Shown here piece by piece: positions 20,515-31,686 of a DNA stretch of 64,000 nt. Each line of letters opens with the position of its first letter. Positions within the stretch are counted from its first letter, which is position 1. The stretch spans positions 299,179 through 363,178 of the forward strand of contig NW_005434642.1 in assembly GCF_000315625.1 (NCBI RefSeq), given 5' to 3'. The translations under genes were made by a program, and so were the position numbers. The notes beneath the pieces are model-generated. The model searched no databases and had not been told where the DNA came from. It saw nothing but the letters and a program-made list of their open reading frames with translations. This DNA is from Guillardia theta CCMP2712 (lineage: Eukaryota; Cryptophyceae; Pyrenomonadales; Geminigeraceae).

Positions 20515-22886
20515 ATGAAGTCGCTTCTTGCCTTGAAACGAAAGCAAAAGAAGCAGCGACAGAAGGAGAGAAGAAGGCAGGAAGAGAATGGCAAGAGCGA
20601 CCCTGTGGATGACAACGAGGAGGCCTCGGAGGGAGAGGAGTCGATAGGATCCGACAACATCCAAGAGCTCCCAGCATCTCGAGCATCGCGGCTGAATGAG
20701 TTGGGGTTTGATGAAGAGGAGCTCGGTTTCAACACGCTGGAGTATGAGACGGCTCTCAAGGTCATCGACCGTCTGGCTCAGAATGTCCCTCACTTCCGCT
20801 CCGCCGCTTTCAAGCAGCTCCGCAGCGCCATGCACCCTCTCGTAGAGGATCAGATGAAGAAGTATGGAGTGAAGGGCAGCCTGAAGCGGAAGAGGAAGGA
20901 CGTCGCGGAGCTCCAGTCTCTCAAGGAGCAGGACAAGGAGTGGATCAACAAGGCTGCTCTGCGAGCCAAGAGGCTGGCAGCGCTGGAGGAGCTGAACAAT
21001 GCCGCGCCGGCGCTGACGAACGGGTCCGCTCCTTTGCTGCTGACGCACATGGGGGAAGTGCAGGAGATGGCGGCTCAGGTCCGGCTGCACCGGGTAGCCG
21101 ACGGCACCGTCGAGTTGAACGAGGAGGAAGAGCAGAGCTCGATGATGGAGGATGCTCGTCGGCTGAACATCCCCATCCAGTGCTACATCTGCAAGAGACC
21201 ATTTGTCGACCTCCACTTCTTCTACGATCAGCTCTGCCCGAGCTGCGCCAGCCTCAACTATCGCAAGAGGAACGAGCTGGTGGAGATGGACGGGAAGGTA
21301 GCTCTTGTGACAGGAGCGAGGGTCAAGATCGGATTCCGTAAGCTCGTCTCCTGTGGTATTGATCGCATTCCTGACGACTTCCTTGTCTTGCTGTGCAGGC
21401 TGTGCCCTGAAGCTGCTAAGGTGTGGTTGCACCGTGGTAGCAACGAGCAGGTTTGCAGCTGATTGCGCACGAAGATACGCGCAGGAGAAAGGTGCGACAG
21501 ATCAAGTCGTGTGTACAAGTAGAGCTGATGACGACCCCAGACTTTGACAAGTGGAAAGACCGACTTCACTGCGTGGGTATCGACTTTCGTGACCTTGCCT
21601 CGGTGAGTTGCTGTTGCAAGAACTTCTCTTGATTGTGTCGCTGACTATATGGACAGGTCGAGCAATTCTGCTGTCACATGAAGGAGAAGTTTTCAAGGCT
21701 CGACATCCTGATCAACAACGCTTGTCAGACTATCCGACGCCCTGCGCAGTACTACCGCCATCTCCTACAGAACGAGCGCAAGGATGTCAAGGAGCAGGAG
21801 CCAGCGGTTCAGAAGTTGCTGCAGATGCACGAAACGATGAACTCTACAAGGCAGGGGATGTTGCTGGAGGCGAAGGAGACCCTGCCGGGCATCAAGATAG
21901 AGCAAGTGGACGAGGACGAGGAGGTCGAGGAGGATGTTGGCAGAGTGAAACCTGTTGCAAGCTCAGCGGATGTTGGACCGAAGGAGGAGGTGGTAGGGAG
22001 CTCGTGCAAGCTGAGTGAGGCCTCCAACACAACCGTGACTTCCAAGATGCCGTCGAGGAGTACAGCAGCGGAGATGTCTCAACTTGTGGTGACGGAGGAG
22101 GACCTGAATGAGGACCCGCACGCGTTCCCCAAGAATGAGAGCGGGGCTAGCGTGCTGGACATCAACCAGCAGCAGCTGGACCTGCGAAGGAAGAACTCTT
22201 GGATGCTGCGACTGGAAGAGGTGAACCCTTGATCTGCTCCGCTTGTCGTGCGATGCTCTTGCTGCTGTTGCTCGGCTGTTTGCCCGATGATGAAGATCCT
22301 TTCCGTGAGTGCTTCAAGGACGAATTTGTGATCCTCCTACTCTCTCAGGGCAAACTCTCCCCCTCTTGACTTCCTCCCTCCCTCGGCCCTCATCAGCTCC
22401 TGACCCCCCTGGCAGGTTTCCACCGGGGAGATGGCAGAGGTCATGGCGATCAACGCCATTGCGCCTGCGATTCTCAACGCGCGGCTCAAGTCTCTCATGG
22501 AGGCGTCGCCGGATCGGCCAAGGTTCATCGTCAACGTGAGCGCCATGGAGGGGAAGTTCTACCGGTACAAGTCAGACCAGCACCCGCACACCAACATGGC
22601 GAAGGCAGCGCTAAACATGATGACAAGGACATCGGCGCAGGACTACGTCAAGTCGGAGATCTACATGACGGCGGTGGACACGGGATGGATCAACGACGAG
22701 AAGCCGATGGAGATCGCGGCGAAACATGGCGAGAGGCACAACTTCCAGACACCCTTGGACGAGGTCGACGCGGCTGCGCGCGTGCTGGATCCTGTCATCG
22801 CGCCTCTGATCGAACTGAGGGAAAAGAAGGAAGTGAATATTCCCCATGGGGTTTTCCTCAAGGATTTCTTCAAGTGCGAGTGGTAG
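20515..22886 (+). CDS. Zinc-site plus short-chain dehydrogenase/reductase fusion protein
   Basis: ATG 20515 starts a basic, charged coiled N-terminal third (MKSLLALKRKQKKQRQKERR). Around residues 222-245 a Cys4 site, CYICKRPF...LCPSCASLNY, precedes the SDR domain. The Rossmann motif is VALVTGARVKIGFR (TGxRVKIG), followed by CALKLLRCGCTVVATSRFAA, VGIDFRDLASVEQF, LDILINNACQTIRRPAQYYR (NNA motif) and a long acidic insert. The C-terminal part reads EMAEVMAINAIAPAILNARL and RPRFIVNVSAMEGKFYRYKS. The active-site Ser (VNVSAME) is present. At the YxxxK position the sequence is TNMAK, so the usual Tyr is Thr. The end is DFFKCEW, stop 22884-22886. Introns: after GFR, after QEK, after DLAS and after LEE. 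It belongs to a divergent SDR group found in plants, protists and bacteria. The substrate is unknown. Confidence 0.8.
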
Positions 22887-23125
22887 TTGTCGTCTGGTGA
22901 GCTTGAAGATTGTATGATAGCCAGAACTATTCTTTTATTCTTTGAATGAAGTTACAAACGATGAAAACTTGATGTAATGTCTTAAGAAAGGTGGCATCTT
23001 TGCGGGAAATGCTCTCAGTGAAAATCTCAGCGATCAAACAGTTGGCGGGACAAGAAAAGCATGAAAAGAACGCAAACAAGTCCGTATGATGTAACGTCTG
23101 TTCCGAGAAACAAGCAACAGCTGGT

Positions 23126-24440
23126 TTACAAAGCTGTTCCTCTCTCGAGATTCTCTTTGATGACCTGGCAGCACGAGCTCAGCTGGGAAAGTCAACAAGC
23201 AAACCGCCACCTTGGTGTAGTCGCCGAAGGCTCTGTCGATCTTCTTGTTGAAGTGCTTGTTGCGATCGTTGATGTAATCGACATCTTGAACACAAGACAT
23301 CTCAGAAGAGAAAGAGGAAGCATCGCAGAACGAGAGAGAGGTGGAAGAAAGGGCCGGAGGCAAAGAGGAAGGGTGGGGGGAAAGGGAGGGATTGAAAAAC
23401 AAGAGGTAGACTGAAGGAGCGTGCTCGATGGGTCGTTAGTTGCATCTCCTCACCTGCTTCGAACACTTCGGGCCTGCGACGAGAGAATTTGTTCCTCCTC
23501 TCCGCAGCATCCAGCAGATCCTCCACCATCGCTTCCACCTACATGACGACAAATTGAGCTTACCAGGTAAGCACAACCCAGCAGCCGACCTTCTCAGTAG
23601 GTGGCTGATAACCAGCTCCACCGTAAGAAAGTGAGTTGGCATCGCGGAAGAAGTCCCTGACTCGTCTTGTCAGCAACCCGCGCGTGCACGTGCCAACAAC
23701 TCTCACTTGTCGTTGGCCTTGGCGGCCTCGTAGCTCTCAATGTCAGGCTGGAGCTGCTCCGCATCCCATCAGCAAGGAGAAGGGGCAAGGACACAGAGAC
23801 CTTCTTGATCCGCTTCTTGTGGGCCTTGTAGAGCGTGTCTTGGTTGAACACGTCCCATCCAAACGCAGCCTTGCCTGCATCCACAGCTAGTAAGACAACC
23901 AAGCATCCTTGAAATTGCTGATAGCAGATGACGGGGATGGTGCTCAGATCACCTTTCTCTTTCTTTTCCTTCTTCTTTTCCATGGACTCAGCTTGCTCCA
24001 GAGTGACCAGTCTACGAGAAGGGGATCGATCAGCCCGAGCGAGAAACACCCATGAGCATCACAGTCTCTTGTCCACTTCTTGGCTATCGTCATCGGCCTC
24101 AGCAGCTTCCCTGCAGCAGATTCACAAAGAGAATCAAGGGTATCGCTGCTAACTGAACACTCACTTCTTCCGTTTCTCAGCTCGCGCCTCCGACAACTCC
24201 TTCTGTCGCTTCGCCTCGCCAGCAGGATCTGTCGCCCGCCGCTTCTCCGCCGCTACCTCCATGTGGTTCAGCTTTCGGCCTTCGTTCTGAACATCCCGGT
24301 CAGTGATTCAATCTTGTAGGCATTCAAACGGCATCGCAATGCTTCCACAGATGATAGAGTCTCATTCACAGCTATCCACTTCCTAGGTTTCCTCTGGCCT
24401 TCTTGTAACTTCGGGGCAAATTCTCACTCATACCAGATCT
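23126..24440 (-). CDS. SYF2: Pre-mRNA-splicing factor SYF2
   Basis: SYF2 is a helical subunit of the NineTeen complex in the active spliceosome. From the C terminus backwards the minus strand encodes VIKENLERGTAL (stop 23126-23128), DVDYINDRNKHFNKKIDRAF, VEAMVEDLLDAAERRNKFSR, FFRDANSLTYGGAG, KAAFGWDVFNQDTLYKAHKK and EQAESMEKKKEKKEKGD, and at the N-terminal side NEGRKLNHMEVAAEKRRATD. These blocks occur in the same order in SYF2 proteins, and AFGWDVFNQDTLYKAHKKR and DVDYIN-RN-FNKK are diagnostic. A likely first exon, ETLSSVEALRCRLNAYK, lies near 24340-24400. The ATG is not settled, so the upper limit is approximate. The gene is convergent with the SDR fusion gene and divergent from ALG8. Confidence 0.9.
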
Positions 24441-25108
24441 GCTGTTTGGCTGCATTTGATAAAATACTCGCAAGGCTTGCATGGGGTGACTTCTGCACAA
24501 TCTCACTCGATACATCACCCCATCAATATACATATCGTGATTGCATACACCAACTTCATTAACTCATCTTCAACTACCATGAACTCTCGCCAAGTCAACC
24601 TGGCATTCAACCCTCAATGTTCTGCTCAGTCACCACTCTGTCTACATTGCCTCTTGTTGATCTTCTCCCAGTTCGTCATTCTCCTCCTCCTCCTCCTCTT
24701 CCTCTCACTTACCATCCTCATCCTCAGTTCGAAGAGCTTCCGCTGCTTCTCCGTCATCCCAGCTATAGCTCCAGCCTCCGCCATCGTCCCTGCCCGCTAC
24801 TGGTACCCCTACCCCTTCTGCTATACTACCCCCAAGGATTTTTCATTGAAACCCTGCAAATGACCTTATTCACCAGTACTTTTGACAATTTAAGTACCGG
24901 TAGTAGAGTACGCCATCCAGCAATGACCCTGAGAGGACTACCCCCTACCCTACATCAGAAGTTGGTGCGGTATGAGGGGATTGCGGATTTCCATGGCAGC
25001 AGGACGAAACCTGTGTCGACACTGAGGACTGGTGGAGCAGGAGCAGGAGCTGGAGCTGGAGAGTCCAGAGGAGGAGAACCTGTACCAGGAGCAAAGGAAG
25101 ATCGCCAC
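24441..25108. promoter_or_regulatory. Divergent promoter region SYF2/ALG8 with TACCCC tract
   Basis: Between the SYF2 and ALG8 starts. The part at 24800-24960 contains TACTGGTACCCCTACCCC, ACTACCCCC and CTACCCCCTACCCTAC, the complement of the GGGGTA tracts seen at other divergent promoters. The part at 24680-24720 is a CTCCTC run. No gene is supported; a 198-codon frame here merges with the true ALG8 start but looks non-coding before it. Confidence 0.35.
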
Positions 25109-27693
25109 ATGGAGCATCCTAGAAGTGCCGAATCTGGGAGGAGCATGGTCCAGGTTGTTCTTATCTGGGTGTCCGCCATGGTGAGATGCTTGTGGCAAAG
25201 AGAGATTGTCTGAGATGTCTTGACTTCACCTTGTCCAAACCCTCTAGATAGTGAAATCGTTGGCCTTCTGGTCATACCGATCAACTGACTTCGAAGTCCA
25301 TCGAAACTGGTTCGCCATTCCGATGTGTGTAGTCGTGTGATTGGTTGTCAGGCTTGCAATCACGTCCTCATTGCCCATATCCAAATGGTATTTCGAAGAC
25401 ACTTCAGAGTGGACCCTTGACTATCCTCCACTCTTCGGGTGGTTTGAGAAGGTATGCTCCTACTGCAAGTCTGAACTCACCGCTGATCTCAGCATGTACA
25501 TGTAGTTCCTCTCTCTGTTTGCCGTTCATGCTGACGCCAAGATGCTCGACATCAAGTCATTGAATTATGATTCCGATAGAACAATCTTCTTTCAGCGATC
25601 CACGGTTTCAATCTCTGTGATCTGATCATTGCCTTGACTTCTCACAGGTCTTGCTGACTGAGATACTACTTCTATTGGCAGTCCTTCACTACGTCGGGAG
25701 TTTTCCTTACACCTCGCGTTTTGCATCTTCTAGGAATGCTTTCGCTCTTGATGCGAACCAGGCTAGCCTGTCCATTGTGATTCTCGCTGCTGTGAACGCG
25801 GGCCTCTTTATCACGGATCATGTACATTTTCAATACAACGGGATGCTATTGGTACCTTACTCAAGTGCTCCTGTTGGGTCGTCTGATTGTCTAACCAGGG
25901 GTTGCTGTTGTTGTCGATCTCTTGCATTAGTAATGGGCAGGATCTGTTGGGGTCGTTTCTCTTTGCCGTGCTCGTGAACATGTGATCCACGGCGGGGACT
26001 TCGAGTTGTAGTGTAACCATGTGCGCAGGAAACATTTATACCTCTCCCTTGCTCCCGCGTACTTTGTGTACTTGTTACGACACCACTGCATTTCGCCACA
26101 TCCGCGGTAATCGTCTCACAAACTCAGTCCAAGTGTCAACCTTCTGCAGGTGTTGGAGGACTGGGTCAAACGTCTCGTCCGTGATGATGAGGTTTGCAAC
26201 TTTAGGAGTGGTTGTCCTCTCTGTTTTCGGGGTCTCTCTGGTACCGTTTTACGTCGCTGGAGGCCTGCCATGCTTGAAGCAGGTCTTCGCTTCTACTGCT
26301 GCTGGTGTCTGTTGCTCATCATCGTGTTATCAAGATCTTCCAACGATTGTTTCCCTTTGGCCGTGGTCTTTGCCATGCATATTGGGCTCCGAACGGTAAT
26401 CTTTGTTCTGTGCATATTTTCTCATTGAGCAACATTCTATTTCTAGTTTGGGTCGCGTACAATCTGGTTGACAAGGCCCTTCTCAAAGTCCTTGGAACAA
26501 GAGGAAACAATGTCGTTTCTCAAGGCTCAATGACAGGTAAGACAGGACATACCTTTGAGCTCAGGCTCAAGAGAATTTCTTCTGTTCCAGGTGGACTGGT
26601 AGGCGATCAGCTGCATGTTTGGCTTCCGACCGTGACCCCAGGCTTGACGGTAAGGGCTGTGTCTTCCCACCCCTGCATATTCACAGCACTGCGCGCACTT
26701 GCAGATCTTACTGTCCTTGTTGGCCATGGCTCCTGGTTCGAACTTCCCTCAATGGAATTTACTTGCCTGACTTCAGTTCCCTTGAGCAGCTCTGGTCATG
26801 GTATGGTCAGCGTCAAGGGGGCCACGGAGTCGCCTGGAATTCATTCACCTTATTGCTTACTGCTCCCTGGCTTCATTCCTCTTTGGGTTTGTGGATCGTT
26901 TTATCCTTGTATGCGACTGAAGTGCTGTTCGCTAAAGGTATCATGTACACGAGAAGGCTGTGTTGAACGCAACGTTGCCGATGCTCCTGCTTGCTCCATT
27001 GTCTCAGAAACATGCGGAGTAGCTCATATCCTGTCACCTGACCACCCTGATCATGCACTCTCGCAGGGCTTATCTCTTCCTGTGCAATGTCGGGCATACC
27101 CAGCTCCTGCCTCTCCTCTTTCGACAGGAGGAATGGGTAACAGGAACCTTTGAAGCGTCTCCATGAGTCCTCTGAACGTGTGCAGGCTCTGCGTATGCTC
27201 GTCTGCCTCCTCCATCTTTCCTTGTCTGGCTCATTGCTGCCCATCGGTCGTGTAGAACCTTCACGATCTTTCTATGACATTCTTGTCAGGAAAGGCAACC
27301 GGTAGTTCTCTCACGCGGGCTGTGTCTTTCCTCTATCAGGTACCTTGTGGCTTAGGAGTCAGCTGGACGTCTGCTGGTGCATCCTGACTTCAGGACCTCA
27401 GGTTGGGTTGTATGTCTTGCCAGAAGTCCTCGAGATCCTTCAACCTTTGGTAGGGGCGACAAGGCCAACACTCGACATGCTCAAACAGCGGTGACATGCT
27501 TACAGATTCTGCCACATCTGCCTTTCCTTCCTCTCCTGTTCCGTTCCACCTATTGGTGATTGCCTTGCTTGCTGCCGCTGTGATGGCTTGCTGGCTCACC
27601 TTTACCGTTCAGCTTGCCTGGCATCTTGATATCCTCGTATTCCATCCTCATGCTCCTTCGAGACGAAACTCGCTCTTCTCAACGTCGTTGTGA
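25109..27693 (+). CDS. ALG8: ALG8-type alpha-1,3-glucosyltransferase (GT57)
   Basis: ALG8 adds the second glucose, from dolichyl-phosphate-glucose, to the lipid-linked N-glycan precursor in the ER lumen. ATG 25109 gives [20 protein letters not shown], the first helix, joined to [20 protein letters not shown] (luminal [10 protein letters not shown] motif). Next come [115 protein letters not shown] and [19 protein letters not shown]. The [11 protein letters not shown] block distinguishes ALG8 from ALG6. Many helices are visible, as the family requires. The last exon (near 27496-27693) carries a closing helix [20 protein letters not shown] and is the least certain part. It has roughly ten introns. 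Confidence 0.88.
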
Positions 27694-28171
27694 TTGAACT
27701 TACTGCCTTGAAAATGAAAAAACGCACGGTACACCGTGGCACTGCCGGAGTCTACTAGTTGAACTTCTGAGCCTCCGCGGGGGCGCGCCCGTCACGGCGG
27801 TCCGACTCAGCGGGGGCGGGCCAGTGAGCAGCGCCGTGGCACCGTACGGTTGTCACACCGAGTCAGAGAGGCCCCCGCGGGGGCCCCGGGCCCAGCCTGT
27901 TTCTTTTGAGGCTAAGTCAGTGCCATTTGCGTAAGGCTCAGTGACACGGACGGTCAAAAATTTCAGAGTTACCGGCGGACCGTGCTGTGCCATCCGAGTC
28001 ACTGATCAACGGTTGAATCGGATACTAGGATCAGTGACTCACCGTCCGATCACCGGCCGGGGCCGGCGTGATCCGAGTCCCGGCCGGGCGCGGCGGCGGC
28101 CGGGCAGGCCGGGCGGCGGTGTAACGAATTGTGATAACCCCTGTAACGGTGCAGCCTGCCCCTTCAGGAGC
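27694..28171. promoter_or_regulatory. GC-rich island with TCACTGA motifs (copy 3)
   Basis: 27735-28150 is strongly GC-rich (GGGGGCGCGCCCGTCACGGCGG, split by short A/T patches; GGCGGCGGCCGGGCAGGCC). It carries CAGTGAGC, CTCAGTGACAC, GAGTCACTGATC, GATCAGTGACTC and TAAGTCAGTGCC. It ends immediately before the ATG of the next gene, which supports a promoter-proximal role. Confidence 0.4.
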
Positions 28172-28702
28172 ATGTTGATGGTTCGAGGACAAATGGCGAT
28201 GGTGGGGAGCGCGATGCTCCTCACGGCCATGGCATGCACTCTTGGACTCATACTCTTTGCCCAGAATGTTTCGCACAAGGTGAAGCTTCTCGGATACGAT
28301 CCCTACAGACCAGTTCAGAGGGGAAGGTCGTTTTCTCGGGAGAGGTCAGGAGGAGCTAGGGATGCGTACAAGCTGGACAATGAAGAGAGAACTCGGTTGC
28401 CATCGTGGGCTACAGAGTGGGCAGAAGAGCCTGAGAACAGCTGCCCTCCTGGCGCACAGTGCGGAAGAGGGAAGGTCTTTAATCCTGTTGGACAACTCGG
28501 GAGATGGGTCATGATTAAGACGTCCCCACACTACAACACTAAGGTGGACGATTACAGCAGGTATAACTGTGAGGGGATGCCAGGTTGGGCGCTTGAAGAG
28601 TGCCACCGTGTCCGACAACATGAGGCACTGCTAAGGAAGATGGACGAAGGGGCCCAAGTTCAGGAAGCACCTGTTGAAGAAGCAGAGGAGAGCTCGGATT
28701 GA
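28172..28702 (+). CDS. Hypothetical 176-residue protein with N-terminal membrane helix
   Basis: ATG 28172 (a second ATG follows at 28178) opens MLMVRGQMAMVGSAMLLTAM and the helix continues as ACTLGLILFAQNV, an uncleaved anchor or signal peptide. The rest is soluble: HKVKLLGYDPYRPVQRGRSF, then RLPSWATEWAEEPENSCPPG, a Gly-rich RGKVFNPVGQLGRWVMIKTS, HYNTKVDDYSRYNCEGMPGW and an acidic tail ending EEAEESSD. Four Cys residues lie after the helix and could form disulfides. It is a single exon with the stop at 28700-28702. I do not recognise the family. The frame stays open upstream into the GC-rich island, but that part has no coding look. Confidence 0.6.
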   Translation: MLMVRGQMAMVGSAMLLTAMACTLGLILFAQNVSHKVKLLGYDPYRPVQRGRSFSRERSGGARDAYKLDNEERTRLPSWATEWAEEPENSCPPGAQCGRGKVFNPVGQLGRWVMIKTSPHYNTKVDDYSRYNCEGMPGWALEECHRVRQHEALLRKMDEGAQVQEAPVEEAEESSD

Positions 28703-29021
28703 ATTGGAAGTCTCAGGGAACGGGCAGATGGATGGAGGAGTCGTCTGTGAGGGAAGGGACATGCTTGCTGATCCTTTCTAGAAAGGAACAGATCATTGAG
28801 ATTGAATGCTGGCATCGTAGGCTTGTTCTAGTGTACCAGGAAGTTGAAGATAGAACGGTAGGAGAAGGAGTTGGCGTATCAATTAGATATATACAAGATA
28901 TGCTGATACATAATTTTCTCTTCACTTAGATTTCTGTCGCACTGTCTCCAGAATTTTCGAGAATCTTATACAATTCTTCCTTCAACGTACCACAGCTGCA
29001 TCAATCTCCAGTAAATAGAAG
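28703..29021. other. Convergent 3' spacer
   Basis: Lies between the ends of two convergent genes. Moderately AT-rich (ATTAGATATATACAAGATATG near 28882); I see no gene or repeat. Confidence 0.5.
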
Positions 29022-29986
29022 CTAGGGCATCAAGCTTTCAGCGCACCTTCCGTTGAAACATATTCCAAACCATCCACAGGACTTTGCACTCTCCACATTG
29101 CTCTTGCTGTCGTCCACGAGAATGCACTGCACAGAGGTACCTTGAACTGAGAATCGCGATAACAGAAATCGTCACCTGTCCTGCGTCTAGGTTCAGTTTG
29201 CGTTGAGCCATGAGGTACGCTTCTTTGTCTGGTTTCCTTAGTCCTGTTTCTGCAGACACAAAAGACCACTAGGAGAGGTGTGAGCGAATTTGGAATACAT
29301 TTGTGATTGAGTGACCGGCAATATCGTCGAAAGCGAAAGTTTTGATTCAATCTGGTTGAACCAGATTGGATAATTGGAGATGATATCTGTAATTGAACAA
29401 TTACTTGATGACAATTTTCGTATGCGCTTGGCAACATACGCATTTCGTATCCCTGAGAATCTGAAATCAAATAGAGCAAGTAGTGCAAGCGAAATTCACC
29501 TTTTGCTTTAGTTCTATAAGGAGCTCCTTCATTCCTGGCAACCATTCATATCTGATGGGAATCACATCATTCTATCATGTCATCACTCATGTTCCTTTCG
29601 AAAATCCTCACTTTGAAGCAATCATGTTGACCATTCCCTGTCCATCGAATTTTCTACGATCCAGAAAGAATCCGTCCAGGAGATCTTGCTGCGACCAAAC
29701 TAAGCTGAAAGACATCTTTCTTTTCGCATACACTTACTTCTGTACAAAGACCCTTTTCAAATTTCTCCCTGCCAGGGAATTTTCTTCAGCTCTTCGAGGT
29801 GGAGATGCAAAAACAGTGTTACCAAATTGCAGAATCCTTTGTCTTGTACAGCTCTTCCAACGTCATGCCCAAGAACGCAGGCACCTCAATGAAGAAAGGA
29901 TCGTACACCAGAGTACTCATCACATCCCAAAAAATAACTTTCCGACTCTGAGTTTGCGATGGTCTTCCATCCTTCAATGCACACAT
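29022..29986 (-). CDS. HAD-superfamily hydrolase (haloacid dehalogenase-like)
   Basis: ATG 29984-29986 gives MCALKDGRPSQTQSRKVIFW and then motif I, FWDVMSTLVYDPF, with the nucleophile Asp in the DVxxTL form used by dehalogenase-type members. Then follow VPAFLGMTLEELYKTKDSAI and FLDRRKFDGQG in the cap region. YEWLPGMKELLIELKQK leads into motif II, and LRKPDKEAYLMAQRKLNLDA carries the motif III Lys-Pro-Asp. CILVDDSKSNVESAKSCGWF is motif IV with its paired Asp residues. The end is ICFNGRCAESLMP, stop 29022-29024. All four HAD motifs are present, so the enzyme is probably active as a Mg-dependent phosphatase or a related hydrolase. The substrate is unknown. Exons between 29300 and 29800 are only partly resolved. 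Confidence 0.8.
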
Positions 29987-30756
29987 GACCCGTTGTGAGC
30001 GATGTTGCACAGGCCAAACTGACGGTCTCTGCTTGACTACTGTCTGTGCAACCCGGTCGTGATTCCTGGCCTTTTGTGCGATGCTGAAAGTCTGAAAGCT
30101 AGCGAAACCTGCGTGTTTGATTTAGCATGGATCGAAGTATCGCCCCTCCGCATCTACCCCCTGGTTCTATTGCATACCTGCAATAGGAGTGTGTCGCTGG
30201 GCACAATCTATGTAGCTTGCAGTGAAAGCATACAGGATCCAACTACGCAAGGGAAGGGACCACCAATTCTGTTGTTTCAAGCAAGTACAATCAGAAGTCG
30301 AGCAATTCAAAGGAAAATCGTAAACACAAATTCAGCCTATGCCGACTTGCCGGCAAGCGACACCACTGACAATAGGCTCTTCGCACTGATCTACTTGCTG
30401 CAGTTTCTCTGCTCATCGTCTGCTCCTGATCATATTCACCTCGCATTCCGCTCTCTGCTCGCCTCATGCTCTGTCCCACTATCATCTCAACACACATTCC
30501 CTGACCTCACCATGCGACTGCCGGGAAAATTTACACCCTACCCCTTCATCTAGTAACATGACCCCCCTTTTACCTGATCCTACCCCCCTTTGAGCCCTCT
30601 TGTATACCCCATGGATGGGATGGGTTTCAATTGTGTACTACCCCTCTTTGGACCACACTGTACCTATCGAATTCCTGCAACCCACCCCCCTACTATTACC
30701 CACCCTCCCTCCACCCACCCCCTCACCCCACTTCGCCCTCCCACCACGTGCCCGCA
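29987..30756. promoter_or_regulatory. Divergent spacer HAD/p32-2 with TACCCC tract
   Basis: 30525-30750 is a run of C-rich motifs: ACACCCTACCCCTTC, GACCCCCCTTT, CTACCCCCCTTTG, GTATACCCC, ACTACCCCTC, then CCACCCCCCTAC and CACCCTCCCTCCACCCACCCC up to the p32 ATG. A 164-codon plus-strand frame at 30059-30553 shows no domain or codon signal and is not called. Confidence 0.4.
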
Positions 30757-31686
30757 ATGCTGCGAGCCGTAAGAAGCGGCTTGCGCAGCATGCGCTGCGT
30801 CGCTCACGCGAGCCTCAGAGCAGGGGAAGTAAAACCATCCTCAGTCTCAGCCCTTCACCTCCACCGTGCCACGTCCCCCTTACAGTCAACTGCTCGACCC
30901 GCAGGTCAATGGTTAAACGCAATGGCTGCGCCAGGAATTCGGTGCATGAGTGCTCAGTCAACGGCTGCTGATTTTCAGAAGGTAAAGCTGGTGGTATCCG
31001 AACAGATCAATGTTCTCAAGAAGCAAGAAGAGCTGATGAACGACTTGTACAAGCCCGAGGGCTGGACACAAATCAAGATTGATGAGATTATGGAAGGGCG
31101 CGCAGAGGTCACCTCCCTTCTCAACTACGAGAAGCAAGTGGGGAATGAGGTTATCAATGTGATCTCGTCATACGAACTCGTGCAAGAGAAAGGAGAGGAG
31201 GACGATGAGGTGGAGGACGTTGATGCGGAAGATCAGCAGAACGGATACGACCCACCTGTTGCTACGCTGTTCCTCGTAGGAATTGCAAAAGAAGGGCAGA
31301 AGCTACCTCTTTTCTTTGAGTGTGTTGGAGACAGGCATGGATTTGAAATTCTCCGTATCAACGTTGGGCTGACGTACTCGGGCTTTCTGAGTGAGGATAA
31401 TGGACAAACTGCATTGTTGTATCATGCTTACATGTGGAGGAAGCACCAGCGGGATGGGAAACCGCAGAACGATCCGTTTATGGTCGACCAGGATGTGTCC
31501 CAGGGTGGAGGATCTCCTGAGTTGAGCGAACTTGATGAACGTGTTCAGAAGGCGTTTGAGGAACTCTTACCTGCTCGAGGAATCGACAGTGATTTCATCT
31601 CGACGCTCATCGACAACTTGCTGGCGCAGGGCTTCTTCAACAAGATGAAGTTCTTGCGATCAATGGATGCTTGGTTGAAGCCTTAG
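30757..31686 (+). CDS. p32/MAM33-family mitochondrial matrix protein, paralogue 2
   Basis: A single exon of 309 residues. ATG 30757 starts MLRAVRSGLRSMRCVAHASL, a basic amphipathic mitochondrial presequence. The mature protein has an N-terminal helix (VVSEQINVLKKQEELMNDLY), an acidic loop (GEEDDEVEDVDAEDQQNGYD), the signature strands ATLFLVGIAKEGQKLPLFFE and FEILRINVGLTYSGFLSEDN, ALLYHAYMWRKHQR, and the closing helices RVQKAFEELLPARGIDSDFI and MKFLRSMDAWLKP. Compared with paralogue 1 at 12441, FLxGIxKxxxxLPLFFEC and the RGID-containing helix are shared, while the N-terminal halves have diverged. Family members form trimeric acidic rings in the matrix. Both copies lack introns in a region where most genes have many. 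Confidence 0.9.
   Translation: MLRAVRSGLRSMRCVAHASLRAGEVKPSSVSALHLHRATSPLQSTARPAGQWLNAMAAPGIRCMSAQSTAADFQKVKLVVSEQINVLKKQEELMNDLYKPEGWTQIKIDEIMEGRAEVTSLLNYEKQVGNEVINVISSYELVQEKGEEDDEVEDVDAEDQQNGYDPPVATLFLVGIAKEGQKLPLFFECVGDRHGFEILRINVGLTYSGFLSEDNGQTALLYHAYMWRKHQRDGKPQNDPFMVDQDVSQGGGSPELSELDERVQKAFEELLPARGIDSDFISTLIDNLLAQGFFNKMKFLRSMDAWLKP

Noticed and set aside
30059-30553. 164-codon plus-strand frame
   Set aside because: No domain, poor codon signal, and it overlaps the TACCCC tract of a divergent promoter.
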